54,996 bases of DNA, taken from contig JAIXWM010000069.1 of assembly GCA_027491255.1 (NCBI GenBank), positions 1 through 54,996 on the forward strand, read 5' to 3'. Shown piece after piece: positions 15,271 through 24,292 of the stretch. How positions within the stretch are numbered: the stretch's first letter is position 1; each line of letters begins with the position of its first letter. The notes under the pieces were generated by a model, which did not search any database, was not told the origin of the DNA, and saw only the letters and a program-made list of their open reading frames with translations. The stretch comes from Rubrivivax sp. GTDB lineage: Bacteria; Pseudomonadota; Gammaproteobacteria; Burkholderiales; Burkholderiaceae_C. The position numbers and the translations under genes were made by a program.

Positions 15271-16247
15271 AGCGTCGCAGCATCCTCATCCACACCGCGG
15301 CAGCCGCCGCATCGCTGGCGGCGGGCCGGGCGCGGGCCCAGACCTGGCCGAGTCGTCCGATCCGCTGGGTCATGCCCTTCCCGGCCGGCGGGCCGACCGA
15401 CGCGATCGCGCGCAAGCTGGCGGAAATCGTACGGCCGCGACTGGGTCAGCCGGTCGTGGTCGAGAACAAGGCCGGCGCCAGCGGCTCGATCGGCACGGCC
15501 GAGGTCGCCCGCGCCGCGCCCGACGGCTACACCTTCGCCGTCGCCATCCCCGATTCGCTGGTCAGCGTCGCCTCGCTGGTGCCGACCGCGGGCTACGACG
15601 CGCGCACCGACCTGACGCCCATCATGAAGATCTGCCATGCGCAGCCGGTGCTGATCGCGCACTCGAAGCTCGGGGTGCGCAACGTCGCCGAACTGCTGGC
15701 CGCCGCCCGCAAGGCCCCGGGCACCATCGCCTGCGGCACCTGGGGGCCGGGCACCTTCCCTCACCTGATGATCAAGTCGATCGAGAGCGTGACGGCGACC
15801 GCCTTCGTCGACGTGCCCTACAAGGGGCTTGCGCCGGCCCTGCAGGACACGCTGGCCAACGCGGTGCAGTTGACCGTCGTCCCGCCGACCTTGGCGGCCC
15901 AGCTGCAGGACCGCGGCTCGGTGCACGCGCTCGGGGTCTGCGGCAACGAGCGCTCGCCCTTCATCCCGCAGGTCGCCACCCTGCGCGAGCAGGGCGTCGA
16001 CACGCCGACCACGCGCTCCACGCTGTGGATCGCGCTGGTCGGGCCCAAGGGCCTGCCCGAACCCCTGCTCAGGCGCTGGACCGAGGTCCTCAACGAGGCG
16101 GTGCGCACGCCCGAGTTCGAGAGCTTCCTGCGCGCCGGCGGGCAGTCGCTGCTCGCCACGACCGGCGCTGATTTCCAGCGCGAGCTGGTCGCCGAGCACG
16201 CCGAGACCAATGCCCTGATCCGGGCGCTCGGCATCAAGCCCCAGTAG
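15267..16247 (+). CDS. Bug/TctC-family tripartite transporter solute-binding protein
   Basis: 326 aa. The N-terminus (MKRRSILIHTAAAAASLAAG then RARAQ) is an export signal with an AxA-like cleavage site near residue 25. The mature part has the Bug family core: WPSRPIRWVMPFPAGGPTDAIAR, VVVENKAGASGSIGTAEVARA, PDGYTFAV, VPYKGLAPALQDTLAN and GPKGLPEPLL. Bug proteins bind carboxylates in the periplasm. No TctA/TctB membrane genes are nearby, as is common for the many orphan Bug proteins of Burkholderiales. A clear AAGGAG (15253-15258) precedes the ATG. Its place in the operon suggests it captures the acid that the ligase and dehydrogenase then process. Confidence 0.9.
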   Translation: MKRRSILIHTAAAAASLAAGRARAQTWPSRPIRWVMPFPAGGPTDAIARKLAEIVRPRLGQPVVVENKAGASGSIGTAEVARAAPDGYTFAVAIPDSLVSVASLVPTAGYDARTDLTPIMKICHAQPVLIAHSKLGVRNVAELLAAARKAPGTIACGTWGPGTFPHLMIKSIESVTATAFVDVPYKGLAPALQDTLANAVQLTVVPPTLAAQLQDRGSVHALGVCGNERSPFIPQVATLREQGVDTPTTRSTLWIALVGPKGLPEPLLRRWTEVLNEAVRTPEFESFLRAGGQSLLATTGADFQRELVAEHAETNALIRALGIKPQ

Positions 16248-16905
16248 GCACGCCATCCGCGGGCCCGTCGAGTTCGAGCGCGCGCGCGACGATCTCATAC
16301 AGGGTGTCGATGGCACGTTCGTCGGCCACCTTGCCCTGGGGGAAGTCCAACCGGCCCGAATGCCAGTTGAAGCAGGTGAACTCGAGCATGCCGTGCAGGG
16401 CAGAGGCCGCGAGTTCGGGGTCGAGCCCGCGGCAGCGGCCGCGCTCCTGCTGCCTGCGAATCCTGAACGCGAAGCGGCGGATGCCGCGCTGGCGCATCTT
16501 GCGCCAGACCTCCAGCACGTCCGGATCGGCCAGGCCGGTCTCCAGCAGCCCGAGCATCTCGGGGTGGTAGCGGCGGTAGGTGGCCCAGAAGCCCGCGAGC
16601 GCCGAACGCACCGCAGCCTCGGTGTCCTCCTCATAAGCCGGGGGCGGTGGCGTCAAGGCCACGAGGTCGGCGTGGAAGGTCTCCAGCAGGGCGGCGAAGA
16701 GCGCGGGTTTGTCGTCGAAGTAGGTGTAGAACACACCCACCGACTTGCCCGCCTGGCGGGCGATGTCAGCGATGCGCGCATTCGCGAAACCGTCGCGGGC
16801 GATGACGATGCGGGCCGCCTCCAGCAGGGCCTGGCGCGTGGCTTCGGCCTTGCGGCCAGGCGTCATCGCAGGACGCCGTGGGCTGGAGGGAGTCATCATC
16901 GTCAT
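16234..16905 (-). CDS. TetR-family transcriptional regulator
   Basis: 223 aa. The N-terminal helix-turn-helix covers about residues 15-65 (RKAEATRQALLEAARIVIAR; FANARIADIARQAGKSVGVF; YTYFDDKPALFAALLETF). The C-terminal ligand domain is variable, as expected. The gene is convergent with the TctC gene and the two reading frames overlap by 14 bp. It most likely represses the acyl-CoA operon through the perfect palindrome at 12490-12511, with an acyl-CoA or the free acid as inducer; both are inferences. Several nearby ATG codons (16905, 16899, 16896) could start it; the longest is given. Confidence 0.9.
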   Translation of the reverse strand: MTMMTPSSPRRPAMTPGRKAEATRQALLEAARIVIARDGFANARIADIARQAGKSVGVFYTYFDDKPALFAALLETFHADLVALTPPPPAYEEDTEAAVRSALAGFWATYRRYHPEMLGLLETGLADPDVLEVWRKMRQRGIRRFAFRIRRQQERGRCRGLDPELAASALHGMLEFTCFNWHSGRLDFPQGKVADERAIDTLYEIVARALELDGPADGVPTGA

Positions 16906-17008
16906 CGATCACGGTCCCAAGGCTTCGCCGCCGCGGCCAGCGCCCCGGGGCCGACATCCGCACCGGCGTTCGTGTTCCACACCTGCTGCACCCGGCGCGG
17001 TCCGCAGC

Positions 17009-18982
17009 TCAGCGCGCCCCGAGCGCCTCCCAGCGCTCCAGCGCGGTCATGAGTTCTTCTTCGATCTGCGCATGGCGCGCCGCGAGTTCGGCGCCACGCA
17101 GGGGGTTGCGGGCGAACACGGCGCTGTCGGCGAGTTCGGCGGCGATGGTCGTCTGCTCGCCCTCCAGCGCCTCGATGCGCGCGGGCAGGGCTTCGAGTTC
17201 TCGCTGTTCCTTGTAGCTGAGCTTGCGCGCCGCGGGCACGCCGCCAGGGGCCGCCGCCACGGGACCCGGGGCGCGCGACGCGCCGGCCGCACTGCCGTCG
17301 GTCCCCTGCGCGGCAGGGCCCGGGCCGGTGCGGACCGCCGGCGGCGGCGCCACGGGCGGCGCCGCCACCCGCGCCCTTCCCCGCTGCCGCCGCCAGTCCT
17401 CGTAGCCGCCCTCGTACTCGCGCCACAGGCCGGGGCGGCCGCCAAAGGCGGGATCGCCCTCCCAGGCGATGGTGCTGGTGACCACGTTGTCCAGGAAGCG
17501 CCGGTCGTGGCTGACGAGGAAGACGGTGCCGGCGTAGGCCTGCAGCAGTTCCTCCAGCAGGTCCAGGGTGTCGATGTCGAGGTCGTTCGTCGGCTCGTCC
17601 AGCACGAGCACGTTGGCCGGCAGCGCGAACAGGCGCGCCAGCAGCAGGCGGTTGCGCTCGCCACCCGACAAGGTGCGCACCGGCGAGTTCGCGCGCTGGG
17701 GCGCGAACAGGAAGTCGCCCAGGTAGCTCATCACGTGCTTGCGCTGGCCGCCGAACTCCACCCACTCGCTGCCCGGGCTGATGGTGTCGGCCAGCGTCGC
17801 GTCCAGGTTCAGCCCGGCGCGCATCTGGTCGAAGTAGGCCACCTGCAACCGCGTGCCGCGCCGCACCCGGCCCGCCGTGGGCTCGAGTTCGCCCAGGATG
17901 AGCTTCAGCAGCGTGGTCTTGCCGCTGCCGTTGGGGCCGATCAGGCCGACCTTGTCGCCGCGCAGGATGGTGGCGCTGAAACCGTCGATCAGGACCTTGT
18001 CGCCGTAGCGCATGACCACGTCCTGCAGTTCGGCGACGATCTTGCCCGGCGGCAGGCCGGCGTCCAGTTCCAGGCGCACCTGGCCGAGCTGCTCGCGCCG
18101 GGCTGCGCGCTGCGCCCGCAAGGCCTGCAGCCGGGCGACGCGACCGACGCTGCGGGTGCGCCGGGCCTCGACGCCCTTGCGCACCCACACTTCCTCCTGC
18201 GCCAGCAGCTTGTCGGCGCGCGCGTTCGCCAGCGCCTCGGACTCGAGCTCGCGCGCCTTCGCCGCCTCGAAGGCGGTGAAGGCGCCGGGGTAGCTGCGCA
18301 GCACGCCGCGGTCGAGCTCGACGATGCGCGTGGCCACCGCGTCGATGAAGGCGCGGTCGTGCGAGACCAGCACCAGACCGCCCGGGCTGCCGCCGCCGGC
18401 ACCTCGCCACTGCAGCAGCAGGTCCTGCAGCCACTCGATGGCGTCGATGTCGAGGTGGTTCGTCGGCTCGTCGAGCAGCAGCACGTCGGGCCGCGCCACC
18501 AGGGCCTGCGCGAGCGCGACGCGCTTGCGCTGGCCGCCCGAAAGCGCGTCCACCGCCGCGGTGCCCGCCAGCCCCAGGCGCTGCAGCGCCTCGTCGACAC
18601 GCTGCTCCCAGGTCCAGCCGTCCAGGGCCTCGATGCGGGTCTGCAGCGCGTCCAGGTCCGTGCCTTCGGCATGCGCTTCAAAGCGCGCCCGCAGCGCGCG
18701 GGCCTCGGCCACGCCGTCGGCCACGGCGTCGAAGACGCTGACCCCGGGGGCGAACACCGGCTCCTGCGCCACCAGCACGCGGCGCAGGCCGCCCTGGGCC
18801 TGCAGCAGCCCGTCGTCCAGGCGCTCCACGCCGGCCAGCACCTTCAGCAGCGAGGACTTGCCCGTGCCGTTGCGGCCGATCAGCGCGATGCGCTCACCGG
18901 GCTCGAGTGAGAAGTCCGCAGCGTCGAGCAGCGGCACATGGCCGTAGGCCAGGTGCGCTGCGGAAAGGCTGAGCAAGGCCAT
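17009..18982 (-). CDS. uup: ABC-F family ATPase Uup
   Basis: 657 aa with two ATPase domains on one chain and no membrane segment. Domain 1 has GRNGTGKSS (about residues 36-44), signature LSGGQRKRVALAQAL and Walker B VLLLDEPTNHLD. Domain 2 has GPNGSGKTTLLK, LSGGERNRLLLARL and VLVLDEPTNDLD. A charged Ala/Arg-rich linker and a C-terminal coiled-coil-like tail (LPARIEALEGEQTTIAAELA) match Uup rather than other ABC-F members. Uup acts on ribosomes and affects precise excision of transposons. It starts 21 bp after the questin oxidase-like gene and is probably the last gene of that cluster. Confidence 0.9.
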   Translation of the reverse strand: MALLSLSAAHLAYGHVPLLDAADFSLEPGERIALIGRNGTGKSSLLKVLAGVERLDDGLLQAQGGLRRVLVAQEPVFAPGVSVFDAVADGVAEARALRARFEAHAEGTDLDALQTRIEALDGWTWEQRVDEALQRLGLAGTAAVDALSGGQRKRVALAQALVARPDVLLLDEPTNHLDIDAIEWLQDLLLQWRGAGGGSPGGLVLVSHDRAFIDAVATRIVELDRGVLRSYPGAFTAFEAAKARELESEALANARADKLLAQEEVWVRKGVEARRTRSVGRVARLQALRAQRAARREQLGQVRLELDAGLPPGKIVAELQDVVMRYGDKVLIDGFSATILRGDKVGLIGPNGSGKTTLLKLILGELEPTAGRVRRGTRLQVAYFDQMRAGLNLDATLADTISPGSEWVEFGGQRKHVMSYLGDFLFAPQRANSPVRTLSGGERNRLLLARLFALPANVLVLDEPTNDLDIDTLDLLEELLQAYAGTVFLVSHDRRFLDNVVTSTIAWEGDPAFGGRPGLWREYEGGYEDWRRQRGRARVAAPPVAPPPAVRTGPGPAAQGTDGSAAGASRAPGPVAAAPGGVPAARKLSYKEQRELEALPARIEALEGEQTTIAAELADSAVFARNPLRGAELAARHAQIEEELMTALERWEALGAR

Positions 18983-19003
18983 CGGTGTGCCTGCCGGGCG
19001 CGC

Positions 19004-20044
19004 TCAGCGCGTCGCGCGCGCGCGAAGCGCGGCGGGAACGGTGGCCGCAGCCAGCACCTGGGCCGCAGCAGCCCGCCACAGCGTCTGCCCGGCAAGCGCG
19101 AGGTCGCGCTCCTCGGCGCGGCAGCTCTCGATGCAGATCAGGGCCAGCGGGTCGTCGAGCGCGCACGCCGCGGCCACGATCTCGTCCCAGGCGGGCGTGG
19201 GCTCGCGCCGTGCGGCGTCTCGAGGCGCCGGCGCCTGGGCACGCCAGCCGGCGGCCACCGCCGCATGCAGGAACACCGGCGCATAGGCCTGCCAGGCGCG
19301 CCCGGGCTCGTCGACGAAGCGGGCCAGCACGCGCACCGCGTGCGTGGCCGACACCAGCCACTGCGCCACCGGATGAGCGCCGCTGCCGGCACAGGCCACC
19401 GCGGCGGCGGCCGCCAGGCGCGCCGGCGTGCGCTCGTCGACGACGAGGCGCGCCGCGGCCCGGGCCGCCGCGCCCTCTGCCGCCACGGCGCGCAGGCGCT
19501 GGTCGAACCGGCGCGCCGTCGAGCCGGTGGCGCGCAGCTTGCGCAGCAGGACCACGGGGTCCTCGACCGGCGCGGCTGCTCGCCCGCTGAGCGGCGCCGC
19601 GGCCGGCAGCGCCAGCCAGCGGCAGGCCCACCAGGCCAGCGCATCGGCGACCTCGCCCCGGTGGCCGGTGCGCACCGCACTCGCGGCGCGCACCAGCGCC
19701 TGCAGACCCGCCGCGCCGCAGCCCGGCCACAGTTGCGGCAGCACCTGGGCGAGCACGTCGGTCGCACCCTCGTGCTCGATCCAATCGGTGAACAGGGCGC
19801 GGTAGACCGGCCAGGCACCGCGCTGGCCGAAGCGGCCCGCCCAGGCGTCGCCTGCGGGCCAGGCGGCCGGCGGCGGCGCCGGCGGCAGGCGGTGGGCCCA
19901 GCCGGCAGCCACGTGCTGCAGCCGTCCCTCGTCGACGCCGAACTCGCGCAGCGCCAGCAGGCCGGCGCCCATCAGGTTGCCGCGGCCGGCGGCGTCCTCG
20001 GCGTCGAGACCCGCCAGGGTATCGAGCAGTTCGACCCAATTCAC
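19004..20044 (-). CDS. Questin oxidase-like (DUF4243) family protein
   Basis: 346 aa with a GTG start that overlaps the gshB stop (GTGA). The N-terminal GRGNLMGAGLLALREFGVDE and the block WPVYRALFTDWIEHEGATDV with VLPQLWPGCGAAGLQALVRA recall bacterial questin oxidase-like proteins, whose fungal relatives open anthraquinone rings. C-terminal blocks AYAPVFLHAAVAAGWRAQ and DPLALICIESCRAEERDL also fit. The His found in the AFHGLIR block of related proteins is not present here (GLQALVRA), so activity is uncertain. The sequence is extremely Ala/Arg-rich, which lowers confidence in the family call. No signal peptide is visible. Confidence 0.6.
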   Translation of the reverse strand: MNWVELLDTLAGLDAEDAAGRGNLMGAGLLALREFGVDEGRLQHVAAGWAHRLPPAPPPAAWPAGDAWAGRFGQRGAWPVYRALFTDWIEHEGATDVLAQVLPQLWPGCGAAGLQALVRAASAVRTGHRGEVADALAWWACRWLALPAAAPLSGRAAAPVEDPVVLLRKLRATGSTARRFDQRLRAVAAEGAAARAAARLVVDERTPARLAAAAAVACAGSGAHPVAQWLVSATHAVRVLARFVDEPGRAWQAYAPVFLHAAVAAGWRAQAPAPRDAARREPTPAWDEIVAAACALDDPLALICIESCRAEERDLALAGQTLWRAAAAQVLAAATVPAALRARATR

Positions 20045-20988
20045 CGCAGCGCCTCCTCGAGCGCGTCGACGAACATCGCCGCGACGTCGAACCCGGTCTG
20101 GTCCATGATCTCGCGAAAGCACGTCGGGCTCGTGACGTTGATCTCGGTCAGCCGGTCGCCGATGACGTCCAGCCCCACCAGCAGCAGCCCGCGCGCGGCC
20201 AGCACCGGGCCGAGCGCTGCGGCGATCGCCTGGTCGGTGGGCGACAGCGGCTGGGCCACACCCTTGCCGCCGACGGCGAGGTTGCCGCGCACCTCGCCCC
20301 CCTGCGGGATGCGCGCCAGCGCAAAGGGCACCGGCCGGCCGCCGATCAGCAGCACGCGCTTGTCGCCCTGGGCGATCTCGGGCAGGTAGCGCTGCACCAT
20401 GACTGTGCGAGTTCCCCCCTGGTTGAGGGTCTCGACGATGGCACCCAGGTTCAAGCCGTCGGGGCCGACGCGGAAGATGCCCATGCCTCCCATGCCGTCC
20501 AAGGGCTTGAGGATGACGTCGCCGTGCTCGGCGTGGAAGGCGCGGATGTCCGCCTCGCGACGCGTGACGAGCGTGGGCGCGATCCACTGCGGGAATTCCA
20601 GGATCGCCAGCTTCTCGGGGTGCTCGCGCAGCGCGTCGGGCCGGTTGAAGACGCGCGCGCCCTCGCGCGCGGCCTGGCCGAGCAGGTGCGTGGCGTAGAA
20701 GTACTCGCTGTCGAAGGGCGGGTCCTTGCGCATCAGCACGGCGTCACAGTCGCGCAGCGCCAGCGCCTCGTGTGCGGCGCTGACCTCGAACCAATCGTCC
20801 TGGCGGCCGGTCAGTCGCAGTTCGCGCGCGCGCGCGCGAACCGGTTCGCCGCGCTGCCAGCGCAGGTCTGTCGGCTCGCAAGCCAGCAGCGCGTGGCCGC
20901 GGCGCGCGGCCTCGCGCATCATGGTGTAGGTCGAGTCCTTGTAGGTCTTGAAGCTCTCGAGCGGGTCGGCAACGAACAGCAATCGCAT
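20041..20988 (-). CDS. gshB: Glutathione synthetase
   Basis: 315 aa, normal length. It joins gamma-glutamylcysteine and glycine with ATP, the second step of glutathione synthesis. The N-terminal MRLLFVADPLESFKTYKDST and VLMRKDPPFDSEYFYATHLL are characteristic. The ATP-grasp part shows LREHPEKLAILEFP, VILKPLDGMGGMGIFRV, YLPEIAQGDKRVLLIGG and the metal-binding DRLTEINVTSPTCFREI. The start overlaps the benE stop (TGATG at 20986-20990). gshA is not in the window. Confidence 0.95.
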   Translation of the reverse strand: MRLLFVADPLESFKTYKDSTYTMMREAARRGHALLACEPTDLRWQRGEPVRARARELRLTGRQDDWFEVSAAHEALALRDCDAVLMRKDPPFDSEYFYATHLLGQAAREGARVFNRPDALREHPEKLAILEFPQWIAPTLVTRREADIRAFHAEHGDVILKPLDGMGGMGIFRVGPDGLNLGAIVETLNQGGTRTVMVQRYLPEIAQGDKRVLLIGGRPVPFALARIPQGGEVRGNLAVGGKGVAQPLSPTDQAIAAALGPVLAARGLLLVGLDVIGDRLTEINVTSPTCFREIMDQTGFDVAAMFVDALEEALR

Positions 20989-22193
20989 CAACGGGGTCCT
21001 CCGGGGCGCGACTGTTGCACAAGCAGCGCGACCGTGCCGGCGACCACGCCCCAGAAGGCCGCGCCGATGCCCCCGACGGTCAAGCCCGACAGGGTGACGA
21101 GGAAGGTCAACGCCGCAGCGTCGCGGTGCGCCTCGTCCTTCAAGGCCCCGGCCAGGCCGGTGGCGATGGTCGACAGCAGCGCCAGCCCGGCGATGGCCAG
21201 CACGAGCTCGCGCGGGAAGGCCTGCAGCAGCGCGACGACCGCGCCCCCCGCCAGGCCGGCAGCGAGGTAGAACAGCCCCGCCGCCACCGCAGCGGTGTAG
21301 CGCCGCGCCGGGTCCTCGTGCGCCTCGCGGCCCATGCAGATCGCGGCCGTGATCGCCGCCAGGTTGAAGGCATAGCCGCCGAACGGACCGAGCACGACGC
21401 CGAAGGCACCCGTCAGCACAAGCGGCGGCGACACCGGGGTCGCGTAGCCGGCGGCGCGCTGCGCCGCCACGCCCGGCAGGTTCTGCGAGGCCATGGTGAC
21501 GATGAACAGCGGCAGGCCCACGCCCATGAGGACCTGCAGGTCGAACTGCGGCGCCGTCCACACCGGCACCGCCCAGGCGAAGTCCAGGCGCTCCCAGGCC
21601 AGCCGCCCCTGCGCCGCCGCCACCGCCACGCCCACCAGCAGCGCGCCGGGCACCGCGTAACGCGGCCAGGCGCGCCGGCCGGCCAGGAAGGCGAGCGTCA
21701 TCGCCCCCACGAGCACGGGCGCGGCCTTCACCGCGCCGGCCGCGTCGAGCCCGAAGCGCGCCAGCACGCCGGCCAGCAGCGCCGCCGCGATCGCCTGCGG
21801 GATACGGTTCATCACGCGCTCGAAGACACCCGTCAGGCCGGCGAGCACGATCAGGGCGCTGCAGAAGATGAAGGCGCCGGTGGCCTCGGCAAGGCCCACA
21901 CCGCTCGTGGCCGCCAGCAGTGCCGCGCCCGGGGTCGACCAGGCGGTCAGCACCGGCTGCCGATACCACAGCGACAGCACGATCGAGCTCAGCCCCATGC
22001 CCAGGCCCAGGGCCCAGATCCAGGACGTGGTCTGCGCTGCATCGGCCCCCAGGGCCTGGGCTGCGGCGAACACGATCGCCACCGAGCTCGTGAAGCCCAC
22101 GAGCACGGCGACGAAGCCGGCGACGACGGCAGGTACGGAGAAGTCGGCGATCAGGCGGCGCACAGGCGTGGAGATGCGGGGAGGCCTCAGCAC
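20988..22193 (-). CDS. benE: Benzoate/H+ symporter family transporter BenE
   Basis: 401 aa, almost entirely hydrophobic with about 12 predicted membrane helices in the inner membrane. Family blocks are SVPAVVAGFVAVLVGFTSS, ALGLGMGLSSIVLSLWYRQP, TAWSTPGAALLA and the highly conserved FGGYAFNLAAITAAICMGRE. It has a GTG start at 22193. BenE proteins import benzoate with protons, although no benzoate catabolism genes are nearby, so the substrate is uncertain. It is the first gene of the cluster that continues into gshB with overlapping codons. Confidence 0.88.
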   Translation of the reverse strand: MLRPPRISTPVRRLIADFSVPAVVAGFVAVLVGFTSSVAIVFAAAQALGADAAQTTSWIWALGLGMGLSSIVLSLWYRQPVLTAWSTPGAALLAATSGVGLAEATGAFIFCSALIVLAGLTGVFERVMNRIPQAIAAALLAGVLARFGLDAAGAVKAAPVLVGAMTLAFLAGRRAWPRYAVPGALLVGVAVAAAQGRLAWERLDFAWAVPVWTAPQFDLQVLMGVGLPLFIVTMASQNLPGVAAQRAAGYATPVSPPLVLTGAFGVVLGPFGGYAFNLAAITAAICMGREAHEDPARRYTAAVAAGLFYLAAGLAGGAVVALLQAFPRELVLAIAGLALLSTIATGLAGALKDEAHRDAAALTFLVTLSGLTVGGIGAAFWGVVAGTVALLVQQSRPGGPR

Positions 22194-22293
22194 CGGGCCA
22201 GGCCTTGCACCCGTGCTTGCGCGGTGACAGACCAGGTCATGGGCCCGGCGGCGATGCAGCGCGGCCTGAGCCGGCCCGGCCGGGCGGCGGAAT

Positions 22294-23247
22294 TCAGAAC
22301 GGGCTCGCTCGCACCCGGGTCAGCGCCCGGGAGCCCAGCTCTCGATGGCCTCCGTGGGCCAGCCAGGTGTCGTCGGCCCACAGCCAGGTCGAGGCATTGG
22401 CGGCACCATCCAAGGTGCTTGTGGTGCAGGTCGGCAGGGTTGCCGTGGCCGTGCAGGCCGCGGAGCTTGCGTTCACGAGGCCCAGGCTGCTCGGCGTGGA
22501 CCCCGCGATCTGCACCAGTTCGTCGCCGAACACCAGCGCGACCTTGTGACCGTCGTTGATCATGGTCACGCGCAGACCGTCGTTCAGCTGGTTGGTCAAG
22601 TCGTTCAGCAAGGACGCGTCGCGGGTCGCGCCATAAGGCGCGCGGCCCAGCTGCGGCACGGTGGACAGCACCACCCGGGCGCCGCGGCCGATGATCTCGT
22701 TGACCCGCTGGCCCAGGGTCACGCCGCGGCTGCGGGCCTCCTGCAGCAAGGCGGCGCGGTCGGGTGCGCCCGGTTGCCCCAGTTGCGCGTACAGGTCCTT
22801 GACGTCGTTCGTCCCGATCAGCACCGTCACGAGATCGGACGCACCGATGCCGCCGGCGGCGAGCTGGTTGTTGATCTGGGTCGCCAGGTCGGCCACCTTC
22901 GCACCCGCCGCGGCGCGCGAGACCGCCTTCTGCACGACCGCCGTGCCCACCGGACATTCGTCGAAGCCGAAACCGTAGCCGTCGGCCAGGATCTGGGTCC
23001 AGATCGGCAGCGCGCGGCAATCGTGCGTGACACCATCGCTGGCAAAGCCGTTGACGGCGTACTTGCGACGGTTTGACGAAACCCCGGCCTCGAAGGCGCT
23101 CGCCTCGTCGCCGAAGACGATCAGCCGCGCGGGCTGAAAGGTTTCCACCTGCGAGGAACCGCAGGCGGCGAGCAGCGCGACCACGGCCCAGGCGCCGAAC
23201 ACACGCTGCAGGACGGTCCAGGGCTCGAAACGGCTCATCATCTTCAT
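22294..23247 (-). CDS. SGNH/GDSL-like lipoprotein
   Basis: 317 aa. The N-terminus is a lipoprotein signal with lipobox LLAAC (Cys29). Block I of SGNH hydrolases reads VFGDEASAF instead of FGDSL, so the usual nucleophile place has Glu and a Ser stands two residues on. Block III is VTVLIGTNDV, with the expected Gly and Asn. The C-terminal block is WADDTWLAHGGHRELGSRA, with an Asp and a His near the expected catalytic pair. I recall similar GDET/GDEAS proteins in Burkholderiales, so this is probably a subfamily trait. Hydrolase activity is uncertain. It lies 24 bp after tsaC and ends the fba cluster. Confidence 0.75.
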   Translation of the reverse strand: MKMMSRFEPWTVLQRVFGAWAVVALLAACGSSQVETFQPARLIVFGDEASAFEAGVSSNRRKYAVNGFASDGVTHDCRALPIWTQILADGYGFGFDECPVGTAVVQKAVSRAAAGAKVADLATQINNQLAAGGIGASDLVTVLIGTNDVKDLYAQLGQPGAPDRAALLQEARSRGVTLGQRVNEIIGRGARVVLSTVPQLGRAPYGATRDASLLNDLTNQLNDGLRVTMINDGHKVALVFGDELVQIAGSTPSSLGLVNASSAACTATATLPTCTTSTLDGAANASTWLWADDTWLAHGGHRELGSRALTRVRASPF

Positions 23248-23271
23248 GCCATGTGCTTCCAGGTCCGCTGC

Positions 23272-24270
23272 TCAGCGGGTTGCGGCGCGCTCCAGGCGGT
23301 CACGCACCCCCTCCCAGGCCCAATCCCGGGGCGGGGTCTCGACCCAGACCTGGGCCACGCCCTGCGCGTCGAAGTCCCGCAGCACGGCGAACAGCTCATG
23401 CGCCACCCGGGCGGGATCCGATGGCATGAGCCGATGCAAGACCCGTCCGTCGGGCTGCGGTACGACGCGCGAATATACGCCGAGCGCGATGCCCGGGTTC
23501 GCTGCGGCGACAGCGTGCACGGCCGTCGTCAACGCGTCCGACGCGGCCAGGTGCACCTCGGCGCGCGGCGCGTAATGCGAGGCCAGTGTCCCGGGCGCGC
23601 GGGGCCCGTCGGCACGTCGCCCACCGAGTCCGAGCCCGAGGGCGGACCCGAGGAAGGCCTGCAACTCGTCGCGCTCGAGCGTGCCGGGCCGCAGCAGCGA
23701 GGGCGTCTGCCCGGTGCAGTCGACGATCGCCGACTCGATGCCCTCGCGACACGGCCCGCCGTCCAGCACCGCCAGCGTGGGCCCGAACTCCTCGGCCACG
23801 TGGGCCGCACGCGTCGGGCTGACGCGGCCGAAGCGGTTCGCGCTCGGCCCGGCCACGCCGGGCACGCCCAGGGCCAGAGCCTCCCGCAGCAGGGCCAGGG
23901 CGACCGGGTGGTCGGGGCACCGCAGGCCCACGCTGTCCTGGCCGCCGGCCGCCGCCGTGGCCCAGCCCGGCCGGCGCGGCACGATCAAGGTCAGCGGTCC
24001 GGGCCAGTAGCGCGCGGCCAGCGCCTGGGCCGCGGCCGGCCACGACGCCGCGAAGGCCCGCGCCGCCTCGACCCCGGTCACGTGCACGATCAGCGGGTGG
24101 TCTGCCGGCCGCCCCTTGGCAGCGAAGATCGCGGCCACGGCGCGGTCGTCGTCGGCGCGCGCGCCCAGGCCGTAGACGGTCTCGGTCGGGAAGGCCAGCA
24201 GTTCCCCCTGGGCCAGCATCCGCACTGCCGCACTCAGTTGCACCGGGTCGGAGCCGTCGAGCAGGGGCAT
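23272..24270 (-). CDS. tsaC: L-threonylcarbamoyladenylate synthase (Sua5/YrdC type)
   Basis: 332 aa. It makes threonylcarbamoyl-AMP from Thr, bicarbonate and ATP for the t6A modification of tRNAs reading ANN codons. The catalytic domain has FPTETVYGLGARADDDRAV, the KGRPADHPLIVHV motif, YWPGPLTLIVPRR, PSANRFGRVSPT and GIESAIVDCTG. The extra C-terminal Sua5 domain begins after the linker ASHYAP and includes GVYSRVV and AVLRDFDAQGVAQVWVE. So this is the long Sua5 form rather than the short TsaC form. The ATG at 24270 precedes the conserved start; it lies 22 bp after purK. Confidence 0.92.
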   Translation of the reverse strand: MPLLDGSDPVQLSAAVRMLAQGELLAFPTETVYGLGARADDDRAVAAIFAAKGRPADHPLIVHVTGVEAARAFAASWPAAAQALAARYWPGPLTLIVPRRPGWATAAAGGQDSVGLRCPDHPVALALLREALALGVPGVAGPSANRFGRVSPTRAAHVAEEFGPTLAVLDGGPCREGIESAIVDCTGQTPSLLRPGTLERDELQAFLGSALGLGLGGRRADGPRAPGTLASHYAPRAEVHLAASDALTTAVHAVAAANPGIALGVYSRVVPQPDGRVLHRLMPSDPARVAHELFAVLRDFDAQGVAQVWVETPPRDWAWEGVRDRLERAATR

Positions 24271-24292
24271 GGTCGCGGCGGTGCGGAGCGGC

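Noticed and set aside
15267..16247. A full tripartite TctABC transporter
   Set aside because: Only the solute-binding protein is encoded; no TctA or TctB membrane protein is in the window.
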